Shown here one piece after another: positions 31,916-38,319 of a stretch of 41,525 nucleotides of DNA. The stretch spans positions 1-41,525 of the forward strand of contig JAHJSH010000029.1 of the NCBI GenBank assembly GCA_018830525.1, given 5' to 3'. The stretch is from Nanobdellota archaeon. GTDB taxonomy: Archaea > Nanobdellota > Nanobdellia > Pacearchaeales > GW2011-AR1. The position numbers and the translations under genes are program-made. Below the pieces are notes generated by a model. That model saw only the letters and a program-made list of their open reading frames with translations, searched no databases and was not told where the DNA came from. Position 1 is the stretch's first letter. Every line of letters begins with the position of its first letter.

Positions 31916-32914
31916 ATGGAAGATGTCCATTTGGAAGTTACTGGAACTGGAGCCTATCTGCCTGAGAAAGTTGTGAAAAATGAAGATTTTGAAGGGAGAC
32001 TTTTTTATGCTTATGATGGTTTTGGAAATCGGATTGGGGATGGGGAGGAAATAACTTCTGAGAAGATTTATGAGTTGTCAGGGATTCGCGAGAGACATTA
32101 TGCTGCTAGGGGTGAGACTCCTTCAAGTATGGGAACTCTTGCTGCGATTAAGGCGATTGATGATTCTGGAACTGACCCGAAGGATTTGGTGGGAATAATT
32201 TTGGCGACGGTTAGTGAGAAAATAAATTTTCCAAGTGGTGCTTGTAAAATACAGAGAGCTTTGGGAAATTATTATGGGATTGAGCTCTCATGTGAGGCTG
32301 AGGATATTGCGGTTGCTTGTGCTGGGGCGGTTAAGGGGATGATTAATGCCAATTCTCGGGTTCTTCGGAGGAAAGGGAATTATTTAGTTGTAGGGGCCGA
32401 AGATGTTTCGGGGATGACTGAAGATGATGATCGAAATAAATTTTTATTTGGAGCTGGAGCTGGAGCAGTTGTTTTGACTCCGATCACGGGAAATAAGGGA
32501 ATTATTAGAGAGTATTCGATTAGTAATCCTTATGAGGGTCGTGATAGTTGGATAATTCGTGATGAGAATAATTATCTGCGAATGTCGGAAGGGAGGAAGG
32601 TTATGAAAGAAGCAATTAAAGGAATGTTATTTTCTGTGAAGAAATTAAAAGAAGATGTTGGATGGGATTGTGCGGATGTTTATATTCCTCATCAGGCGAA
32701 CGGGAGAATTTTGGATAAAGTAGAAATGGGTGTTGCGAGAGATGGCTCGATTGTTTATAGAAATATTGATAGGACGGGGAACATGTCTTCGGCGACTTGT
32801 CTTGTTGCTTTGGATGATGCGAGAAAAGAAGGCGTTGTTAAGAAAGGTTCTAAGGTTATTATGACAAGTTTTGGAAGTGGACTTGTGACTTCTGCTGTGG
32901 CTATTCAGTTTTAA
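31916..32914 (+). CDS. fabH: Beta-ketoacyl-ACP synthase III-like enzyme
   Basis: A 332-residue thiolase-fold protein of KAS III length. Condenses an acyl-CoA starter with malonyl-ACP in bacteria. The start GTGAYLPEKVVKN, SGIRERHYA, the catalytic Cys in AVACAGAVKG, FLFGAGAGAVVL, the catalytic His in YIPHQANGRI and the Asn in RTGNMSSAT give the complete Cys-His-Asn triad. It is closer to FabH than to archaeal HMG-CoA synthase by these motifs, though the substrate in an archaeon with isoprenoid lipids is open. It has its own promoter and stands between the giant surface genes and a pilin-like gene; no acyl carrier protein is in the window. Confidence 0.8.
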   Translation: MEDVHLEVTGTGAYLPEKVVKNEDFEGRLFYAYDGFGNRIGDGEEITSEKIYELSGIRERHYAARGETPSSMGTLAAIKAIDDSGTDPKDLVGIILATVSEKINFPSGACKIQRALGNYYGIELSCEAEDIAVACAGAVKGMINANSRVLRRKGNYLVVGAEDVSGMTEDDDRNKFLFGAGAGAVVLTPITGNKGIIREYSISNPYEGRDSWIIRDENNYLRMSEGRKVMKEAIKGMLFSVKKLKEDVGWDCADVYIPHQANGRILDKVEMGVARDGSIVYRNIDRTGNMSSATCLVALDDARKEGVVKKGSKVIMTSFGSGLVTSAVAIQF

Positions 32915-32925
32915 GTTTGTATAAA

Positions 32926-32934
32926 TTTATAAAT
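32926..32934 (+). promoter_or_regulatory. TATA box of the 32955 pilin-like gene
   Basis: TTTATAAAT lies with its centre 25 bases before the ATG at 32955, matching the leaderless pattern seen across the window. Confidence 0.6.
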
Positions 32935-32954
32935 CTCTTCTGCATTGGATTGTT

Positions 32955-33455
32955 ATGAAGAGGATTGGTTCTAAAAGGGGACAACAGATAATGGGGATGC
33001 CGTTTAGTATGATGTTTGCTATATTTTTGATAATTATTTTTATTGTTGTCGCGTTTATGGGGATTCGGTTCTTCTTGAGTTTTGGGAGAACAGCAGATGT
33101 CGGATTGTTTTATGAGGAATTGCAAGGGGCAGTGGATGATGCGTGGTCGGGACAATCTGGTTCATTTAGCTTTGAAATTAATTTGCCGGATAAAATTCAG
33201 AAAATTTGTTTTGCGAATCTTTCTGCTCCGATAACTGGAAATCGGGAAGAATATAATCAGATTGAACTTTATGAGTTTAAGTCAGTTAATCTTTTTTTGA
33301 TTCCTCCCGGGGACGCTGAGGGGATGCATTATAAACAGATTGAACATCTTGACCTCGCAAGAATTATTGAGACTCAAAATCCGTATTGTGTTGATGTAAA
33401 GGACGGTTTAACTATTCAGAAAGATTTCTATGATAAATTGGTTTGGATTGAATGA
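32955..33455 (+). CDS. Pilin-like class III signal-peptide protein
   Basis: A 166-residue protein. SKRG then QQIMGMPFSMMFAIFLIIIF is a class III signal followed by one long hydrophobic helix (to about residue 40). The remainder is mixed beta with a conserved-looking KIQKICFANL segment and a C-terminal VDVKDGLTIQKDFYDKLVW. It has the same N-terminal design as the genes at 34385 and 36211, suggesting subunits of one surface filament. It precedes the MntA-HepT pair. Confidence 0.6.
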   Translation: MKRIGSKRGQQIMGMPFSMMFAIFLIIIFIVVAFMGIRFFLSFGRTADVGLFYEELQGAVDDAWSGQSGSFSFEINLPDKIQKICFANLSAPITGNREEYNQIELYEFKSVNLFLIPPGDAEGMHYKQIEHLDLARIIETQNPYCVDVKDGLTIQKDFYDKLVWIE

Positions 33456-33465
33456 TGGGGAAAGT

Positions 33466-33475
33466 TTATATAGCA
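33466..33475 (+). promoter_or_regulatory. TATA box of the mntA-hepT unit
   Basis: GTTTATATAG lies about 40 bases upstream of the mntA ATG, predicting a transcript start near 33495 and a short leader. Just before the ATG the sequence is AGGATAAAATG, a weak ribosome site. Confidence 0.45.
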
Positions 33476-33509
33476 TCATACTACTATAATATAGCTTAAT
33501 TAGGATAAA

Positions 33510-33998
33510 ATGGAATTATTTGATAAAATAAAAAATCCCTCTATGCGAAAACTTTTTGGAAAGAAAGAGATAGAAATTATTCAGAAACAGCTTTTTGGGA
33601 TTTCGTTGACTCCCTCTGAACAAACCATTCTATCGAGAGATATAAGGAAAAAGTTTTTGGTGATCAAAGAATTAGGTTCTTGTCAAGAAGATTTTAATTT
33701 AAAAAAGGGTATTTTGCCCATTCAGATAGTTCAAAGAGTTAAGAACAGGATATTAAATAGCGTTTATAAAAAAAATATAAAAAAAATGATTTGGTTCGGC
33801 TCTTTTGTTTCTGGTCATGTGACCTTTAGTTCAGATGTAGATTTGTCAGTAGAGTTTGATGAAATTAGCTTAAAAGATTCTTTAAAATTCCGTGCTTTTG
33901 CATCTCAAGAAAATATGCTTGATGTTCTCGTTTATAATCATCTTCCTAAAAAACTAAAAAATGAGGTTGATAATGGGAGAGTTATCTATAAAAGATAG
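33510..33998 (+). CDS. mntA: MntA-type nucleotidyltransferase antitoxin
   Basis: A 162-residue protein. The minimal nucleotidyltransferase signature GS-x10-DxD is complete in FGSFVSGHVTFSSDVDL, with a third acid in MLDVLVYN. The first 60 residues (KNPSMRKLFGKKEIEIIQKQ) are a helical extension seen in archaeal family members. In characterised MntA-HepT pairs, MntA AMPylates a Tyr in the HEPN toxin and neutralises it. The partner overlaps its 3' end. The pair sits within a set of pilin-like genes. Its own TATA box suggests independent expression. Confidence 0.8.
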   Translation: MELFDKIKNPSMRKLFGKKEIEIIQKQLFGISLTPSEQTILSRDIRKKFLVIKELGSCQEDFNLKKGILPIQIVQRVKNRILNSVYKKNIKKMIWFGSFVSGHVTFSSDVDLSVEFDEISLKDSLKFRAFASQENMLDVLVYNHLPKKLKNEVDNGRVIYKR

Positions 33999-34395
33999 AT
34001 TAAATTTGAAGTTGAAAGATTTAAAAGAATATTTAGAATTTTTGGCTAATAAAATTCCTACCGAATTGAAAGATTATGAAGAAGATAAAATTATTAAGGC
34101 CGTGTGTGAGAGATATTTCGAGAAAATTATTGAGGCGACAATTGATATAGGTTTTTTAATGGTAAAATTGAGGGATATCAGAGTTCCATTGCTAGAAGAA
34201 TCAGTTTTTAATGTTCTTGCAGAAAATAAAATAATAAGTTTAGAATTATCTGAAAGATTATCGGATGCTAAATGTATGAGAAATTTTATTATACATCAAT
34301 ATGGGGGGATAGATGATGAAAAGATTTTTTTATCAATTAGAGAGGAATTAATCCCTGACATAGAAGAATTTTTGGAGGAAATAAATGGGAAATAA
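33973..34395 (+). CDS. hepT: HepT-like HEPN ribonuclease toxin
   Basis: A 140-residue all-helical protein. RNFIIHQYG contains the R-x4-H-x-Y motif of HepT toxins: Arg and His for RNA cleavage and Tyr as the AMPylation target. The start at 33973 lies inside mntA (26-base overlap); the ATG at 33961 is an alternative. The C-terminus overlaps the start of the next pilin-like gene by 11 bases, so translation of a surface gene appears tied to the toxin mRNA. Confidence 0.8.
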   Translation: MGELSIKDRLNLKLKDLKEYLEFLANKIPTELKDYEEDKIIKAVCERYFEKIIEATIDIGFLMVKLRDIRVPLLEESVFNVLAENKIISLELSERLSDAKCMRNFIIHQYGGIDDEKIFLSIREELIPDIEEFLEEINGK

Positions 34396-35329
34396 ACGGG
34401 GGCAATTTAACTTCGTTTGGCTTTTTGCAATAGTTGCTGGAGCGGCGGTTTTGGTCCTGGCGATTTATGGGGCGACTAAGGCTGGAGATACTATGAGGTT
34501 TCAGACAGATACGGAGATTGCGAAAAGCCTCGCGATAATTACGGACCCGTTGCAAGCAGGATTTGCAGAAGGTTCGTTTGGAAAAATTATATTTAGACAG
34601 GAAACGCGAATAAATAATGTTTGTCTTGATGGAAAGTTTGGTCGGCATAAGATTTCTGTTTCTACCCGTTTGAACATTGGTCAGGAATGGAATATCCCTG
34701 GAGAGGAAGTTCCGGTGCACAATAAGTATATTTTTTCTTCTGAGAGAAGTACAGGAAAGGAATACTATGTTTTTTCTAAGCCATTTGAATTTCCATATAA
34801 GGTCGCGGATTTGACGATGATGATTCCAGAGGAATATTGTTTGGTGAATGCACCGGAGGAAATTGCGGAGGAAATTAATTTTAATGTTAAGAATATTCAG
34901 GTAGAAAATTGCTCGGAAAAGGGGATGATTAATGTTTGTTTTGGATCAGGAAATAATTGTGATATCACTGTTTATGGTGCATGCACTTCTGGCTGTGATT
35001 CTGTTTATGATATGGGGACTGTTGAGAAATTTGGTTCGACTATGAAATATGTCGGGAATTTGATGTGGGCTGCGATTTTTTCGGAAAAGGAAATTTACGA
35101 GTGTAATGTTAATCGTTTAATGTATCGGACAGGGAAGATTGCGGAAGGATTTGCAGATAAAGCAGATTTGATGGATGCGCGGGGCTGTAATACTAATTTG
35201 AAACCTGATTTGGTGATGTGGGCTGGACAGACTACTGGTGCGGGTGTAGAAAATCTTATGTCTTTGAACTCTATTGCAGAGACCTTGGGGAATAAAAATG
35301 ATCGGGAGGATTGCGGGATATGGGACTGA
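34385..35329 (+). CDS. Pilin-like class III signal-peptide protein with Cys-containing ectodomain
   Basis: A 314-residue protein. NKRG then QFNFVWLFAIVAGAAVLVLA is a class III signal. The ectodomain has cysteine pairs (NVCLDGKFG, ENCSEKGMINVCFGSGNNCD, GACTSGCDSVYDMG), probably disulfides. The ATG overlaps hepT, and the stop is overlapped by the GNAT gene. Larger than the other pilin-like proteins here, it may be a tip or adaptor component (inference). Confidence 0.6.
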   Translation: MGNKRGQFNFVWLFAIVAGAAVLVLAIYGATKAGDTMRFQTDTEIAKSLAIITDPLQAGFAEGSFGKIIFRQETRINNVCLDGKFGRHKISVSTRLNIGQEWNIPGEEVPVHNKYIFSSERSTGKEYYVFSKPFEFPYKVADLTMMIPEEYCLVNAPEEIAEEINFNVKNIQVENCSEKGMINVCFGSGNNCDITVYGACTSGCDSVYDMGTVEKFGSTMKYVGNLMWAAIFSEKEIYECNVNRLMYRTGKIAEGFADKADLMDARGCNTNLKPDLVMWAGQTTGAGVENLMSLNSIAETLGNKNDREDCGIWD

Positions 35330-35727
35330 AGATTAGGAAGGCACAAAAAAAGGATATTAAAGAAATTTTAGAATTGCAAAAATCTTATAGTGAATCTTAC
35401 TGGAAGGAAGAAGATTTTGAGCGAGCAATTAAGGATAAACTGGTTATTTTTTTAGTTGCCGAAGAAGAACATATTGTTGGTTCTATCCTTGGTTTTATTA
35501 CTCCCAGTAAAAGAACTGATGCGATGTTGCATGAAACAAGAGTCCATAAAAAATATCAAAAGAAAGGTATTGGAAAGGCACTTGTTGATGAATTTTGTAA
35601 AAGAATTTTTAAGAAAGGTGTGAAGGATATTTATGCTCAGATTACGGAGGAACATATTCCATTTTATATTAAATCATGTAAATTCAAGAAGTCAGATTCT
35701 TGGATCGAGGTAAAGAAATCACAATGA
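35320..35727 (+). CDS. GNAT-family N-acetyltransferase
   Basis: A 135-residue protein with the full GNAT fold: the N-terminal KIRKAQKKDIKEILELQKSY, a central LVAEEEHIVGSILGFI, and the acetyl-CoA-binding motif VHKKYQKKGIGKALVDEF (Q-x-x-G-x-G). The C-terminal half ends FYIKSCKFKKSDSWIEV. It overlaps both neighbours (10 bases upstream, ATGA downstream), so it is embedded in the surface-gene operon. The substrate is unknown; acetylation of a protein or small molecule is equally possible. Confidence 0.8.
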   Translation: MGLKIRKAQKKDIKEILELQKSYSESYWKEEDFERAIKDKLVIFLVAEEEHIVGSILGFITPSKRTDAMLHETRVHKKYQKKGIGKALVDEFCKRIFKKGVKDIYAQITEEHIPFYIKSCKFKKSDSWIEVKKSQ

Positions 35728-36224
35728 AGGCGCAAATGAAAATCCAGCAGATGGCGTTTATGTTAATGGCAGTGTTTTTCTTTTTTGTATTGGTTGGGCT
35801 TTTCTTTTTGGGGATTTCGTTTAGGGGTGTTGAAGATAGTGCGCAACAATTGCAAAGGGAGCAGGCACTTTCGTCCTTAGAAGTTATTGCGGATATGCCT
35901 GAGTTGAATTTTAATTCGGTGACGTCAATGGCTTTGGATGAGGATAAGTTGAGGGTTATGTCCGGTAATCTGAGTGAAGATTATGCGAATTTTTGGCCGG
36001 TTGCTTCCATAAAAGCGTATAAGATTTATCCGAAGCCAGAGAGTTTTGTGAAATGTCCTGCGGTAGATTGTAATTATTTTGAGGTTTATGATAGTGGGCA
36101 GACGAATGTGCAGGAGTATTCGGCTTATGTGTCTATTTGTAAAAAGGTTCGGGAATCTGGATATACTTATGATAAATGCGAGGCGGGTAAATTGGTTTTG
36201 GGGGTGATTGATGTTGACGGATAG
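35724..36224 (+). CDS. Pilin-like membrane protein
   Basis: A 166-residue protein. MKAQMKIQQMAFMLMAVFFF begins one long hydrophobic helix to about residue 35, then a mainly polar region with helix (SAQQLQREQALSSLEVIADM) and a Cys-containing end (FVKCPAVDCNYFEVY, SICKKVRESG). The pre-helix part is Gln/Lys-rich but lacks a clear KRG cleavage site, so class III processing is uncertain. It overlaps the GNAT gene (ATGA) and the next gene by 14 bases. Confidence 0.55.
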   Translation: MKAQMKIQQMAFMLMAVFFFFVLVGLFFLGISFRGVEDSAQQLQREQALSSLEVIADMPELNFNSVTSMALDEDKLRVMSGNLSEDYANFWPVASIKAYKIYPKPESFVKCPAVDCNYFEVYDSGQTNVQEYSAYVSICKKVRESGYTYDKCEAGKLVLGVIDVDG

Positions 36225-36711
36225 GGGCCAGCAAGAGATGGTTGGTTTTATTTTGATAGTTGTAATTGTGATGATTGGATTGATGGTCTTTTTAATTATT
36301 TCACTAAGAACTTCTCCGGAAAAATTGGATAGTCTTGAAGTTGGGAATATGTTAAATGCTATTATGATGCATACTACTGATTGCGCGATTCCGGCGATTC
36401 CGTATTATGAGACTTTTGAAGATTTGTTTAAGAGTTGTTATGAGAATGATGATTGCGCTGGAGTTAATCGCCCCGCGTGTGAATATCTTAATGAGACATT
36501 GAGAGAGATTTTGGCGGACTTGATGGACACGGAAGCCACGGTTAGTGCTTATCAAATGGATATCTTGGTTGCAGGGGATGAAGGACAAGAAGGTCTTTTA
36601 AGAATTTTTGAAGGAAATTGTACTGGAACTGCTTTGGGTGCTCAGAGAAAAATTAGCGCGGGAGCAGAAGATTTGATTATTCAATTGAGGATTTGTAAGG
36701 GAGAAGATTAG
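36211..36711 (+). CDS. Pilin-like class III signal-peptide protein
   Basis: A 166-residue protein. MLTDRG then QQEMVGFILIVVIVMIGLMV is a class III signal of the same style as its neighbours. The ectodomain carries cysteines (TTDCAIPAIPYYE, SCYENDDCAGVNRPAC), an NxT sequon (YLNETLR) and a C-terminal ISAGAEDLIIQLRICKGED. It is the last gene of the string that starts at 34385. The ATG at 36211 is chosen over the track's TTG. Confidence 0.6.
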   Translation: MLTDRGQQEMVGFILIVVIVMIGLMVFLIISLRTSPEKLDSLEVGNMLNAIMMHTTDCAIPAIPYYETFEDLFKSCYENDDCAGVNRPACEYLNETLREILADLMDTEATVSAYQMDILVAGDEGQEGLLRIFEGNCTGTALGAQRKISAGAEDLIIQLRICKGED

Positions 36712-36889
36712 ATAGTCTTATGGCGCATACAAGGTGTACCCTTTTTAGGAGATTCATAATCTCAAGATTAAAACGGGCAAAGTCATGCGTGAAAATCTGC
36801 CCACAATTTGCATTCGCATTATTTTCATATTTGCGCGAAAGCGAATTGCGTGTTCGCCCAGTCGCTTGCTGCGATTTTAAAGGTTCTGC
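36712..36889. other. Intergenic region with hairpins between convergent operons
   Basis: This 178-base gap separates the pilin operon end from the RelE gene end. A perfect 6-bp hairpin GAGATT-CAT-AATCTC is at 36749-36763. GGGCA and TGCCC enclose a 20-base stretch near 36775-36800, and GC-rich half-palindromes (GCGCGAAAGCG) follow. AAGGTGTACCCTTTTT is terminator-like. No ORF or tRNA is seen. Confidence 0.4.
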
Positions 36890-37138
36890 TTATTGAAAAT
36901 TTTTATGATATAAATTTAAGATAATTATCTTGTTTTCATTTGAAAGATAAGCATATGAAAGACGGAATGGTTTAATGTATAGTTCTCTTGTTCCTTTCCG
37001 AACATTTCGCATTGGTTTTCCAAACGAAGGATTATCTTTTAATTTTTCTAATTGTTTAATAATTTTTGTTTTTAGAAGATTGTCTTTTATTTTAGAAAAA
37101 TATTTTTTAAATTTTTCATCAAAAAGAATTTCTACCAT
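36890..37138 (-). CDS. relE: RelE/ParE-family toxin
   Basis: An 82-residue protein of typical length. The pattern ILFDEKFKKYFSKIKD, then LKDNPSFGKPMRN, TRELYIKPFRLSYAY and a C-terminal LNLYHKNFQ matches the RelE/ParE fold, including the basic residues and late His/Lys of mRNA-cleaving members. It overlaps the upstream antitoxin by 7 bases. Expected to be a ribosome-dependent mRNA interferase, kept in check by the AbrB-type partner. Confidence 0.8.
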   Translation of the reverse strand: MVEILFDEKFKKYFSKIKDNLLKTKIIKQLEKLKDNPSFGKPMRNVRKGTRELYIKPFRLSYAYLSNENKIIILNLYHKNFQ

Positions 37139-37398
37139 TTGTTTATTTTTTCTAAAAACTTATCAGAATCCATAGAAATAAACTTTCCCGCATCATATCG
37201 CCTCCACGCTTCTTCTGTTCGTTTAGCAAATATTAAATCCTCTTCAAGATTTTTTCTAAATGCGCTTGCTTTTTTAAGAATTAGTTGATCATTATCTTGG
37301 ATAATTATTAATTTTTCCCCATTACTGAACTGTTGTCTCATTTCTCGGGGGATCACAATTTGTCCTTTAGAACTTAATCGAGTTACATCTATATTCAT
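37132..37398 (-). CDS. AbrB/MazE-type antitoxin
   Basis: An 88-residue protein. Residues 1-45 (TRLSSKGQIVIPREMRQQF, then LIIIQDNDQLILKK) form the swapped-hairpin AbrB DNA-binding domain. The charged C-terminal helix (EEAWRRYDAGKFISMDSDKF) should wrap the toxin. The start lies directly after an 18-bp palindrome, its probable operator, so autoregulation is expected. Confidence 0.8.
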   Translation of the reverse strand: MNIDVTRLSSKGQIVIPREMRQQFSNGEKLIIIQDNDQLILKKASAFRKNLEEDLIFAKRTEEAWRRYDAGKFISMDSDKFLEKINKW

Positions 37399-37416
37399 AG
37401 TAAGATTGGTCTTACT
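37399..37416 (-). promoter_or_regulatory. Palindromic operator of the AbrB-RelE module
   Basis: AGTAAGA-TTGG-TCTTACT is a perfect inverted repeat abutting the antitoxin ATG. A TATA-like TTTAAATAA (minus strand, 37419-37427) lies just beyond, about 25 bases from the ATG. A bound AbrB dimer would cover the start of transcription. Confidence 0.6.
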
Positions 37417-37435
37417 AGTTATTTAAACCTACCTA

Positions 37436-37792
37436 TTAGATTTCAATTTGGATTTGCAAACTATCTATAACTAATACGGGTTTTAGGGACTCCCGATTTC
37501 CGGTTTTTTCTGCATGGAATTCAATGAATCCGAATCTTTCTAAGACTTTTATGTCTTCCCTTACAGACTTAAAATCCCTGCCAAGAATTTTTGCCAGTTC
37601 ATAGATTGATCTAGGATTCTTGGATTTTAATACATAAAGGATTCTTGATTTTTCATTACTGAGAAGATTTCGCAAGAGTTTAATGTCCGAAAAATCGTGG
37701 GGAGTTTTTTCTCCGATAAGTTTCGAGACGAAGTTCCCACTTTTTACATTGACTTCAACATATCTTACTTTTATTCTTTTTTTTGTTGCCAT
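37436..37792 (-). CDS. HVO_A0114-type winged-helix regulator
   Basis: A 118-residue protein. NEKSRILYVLKSKNPRSIYE, then LAKILGRDFKSVREDIKVLE and FGFIEFHAEKTGNRESLKP, fit the HVO_A0114 family of archaeal putative regulators and antitoxins. A TATA box (CATATATAAAAAGG, minus strand, near 37820-37830) predicts a short leader. No adjacent partner toxin of the usual type is seen. It is divergent from the S-layer gene and may control it or the repeats between them (inference). Confidence 0.7.
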   Translation of the reverse strand: MATKKRIKVRYVEVNVKSGNFVSKLIGEKTPHDFSDIKLLRNLLSNEKSRILYVLKSKNPRSIYELAKILGRDFKSVREDIKVLERFGFIEFHAEKTGNRESLKPVLVIDSLQIQIEI

Positions 37793-37839
37793 ATGAAAAT
37801 ATTTGGCTTTTTAAGCTCCTTTTTATATATGGGGTGATG

Positions 37840-38048
37840 TTGTCTAGATATATAAATCTTATGTTTTAGATATATGTGGGATTTTATACCCTCTATTTGT
37901 ATTCTCGAGCTATATCTCTAGATAATCAATTTATAAAAGTGTTGTACTTTAATGTAATAACACAAACTTTATAAAGAAACTGGTGGAAACAGAAGATTTT
38001 AAGAGCATTTTGGAGAGATTCTGGGGGCGGAGGGCAAACTTTATAAAT
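37840..38048 (+). promoter_or_regulatory. S-layer promoter region with tandem TATA boxes
   Basis: Three TATA-like sites face the S-layer gene: TTTATAAAAG near 37930, ACTTTATAAAG (37966-37976) and ACTTTATAAAT (38038-38048). The latter two share CAAACTTTATAAA, 72 bases apart. Upstream, related segments TCTAGATATATA, TTTAGATATATG and TATATCTCTAGATA (37850-37925) may be operators. This is a strong, possibly multi-start promoter. Confidence 0.5.
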
Positions 38049-38070
38049 GAAAAATGGGTTAGATAATTAG

Positions 38071-38319
38071 GCGTTATTGTTAATCAATAATGCTGACTAG
38101 TCAGTGTTCATATAGGGACCCTAGTGATGACACTTATAACGCTCCCTAGTTATAAGTCCAAAAACTTTTACTCTTCGAAAGTTTAACTTTCGTTATGACA
38201 AAATTGTCGTGAAGAGCAAAAATTTTTCCGGCCAGGCTATTAGAAAATCCGAACTCGCATTTGCGAGGCCTTGAAGAAGGCGGCTAAACTAATGGTACTG
38301 AAAGGAGGTTTAAAAAATA
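38071..38319 (+). ncRNA. Structured 5' leader of the S-layer mRNA
   Basis: About 250 bases with almost continuous pairing: GCGTTATTG with CAATAATGC (38071-38093); CTGACTAGTCAG; TAGGGACCCTA; ACTTATAAC with GTTATAAGT (38132-38157); a three-way junction CTCTTC...GAAGAG (38171-38216) holding CGAAAGT-TTA-ACTTTCG and GACAA-AA-TTGTC; CTCGC-ATTT-GCGAG (38254-38267); GCCTT-GAAG-AAGGC (38268-38281). AAGGAGGT at 38302-38309 is a strong ribosome site for the ATG at 38320. A 11-codon upstream ORF (38292-38327) overlaps that start in another frame. A role in mRNA stability or translational control is likely. Confidence 0.55.

Noticed and set aside
36712-36889. Possible tRNA or other RNA gene between convergent operons
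   Set aside because: Hairpins do not form a cloverleaf or a recognisable RNA family; kept as an intergenic note.
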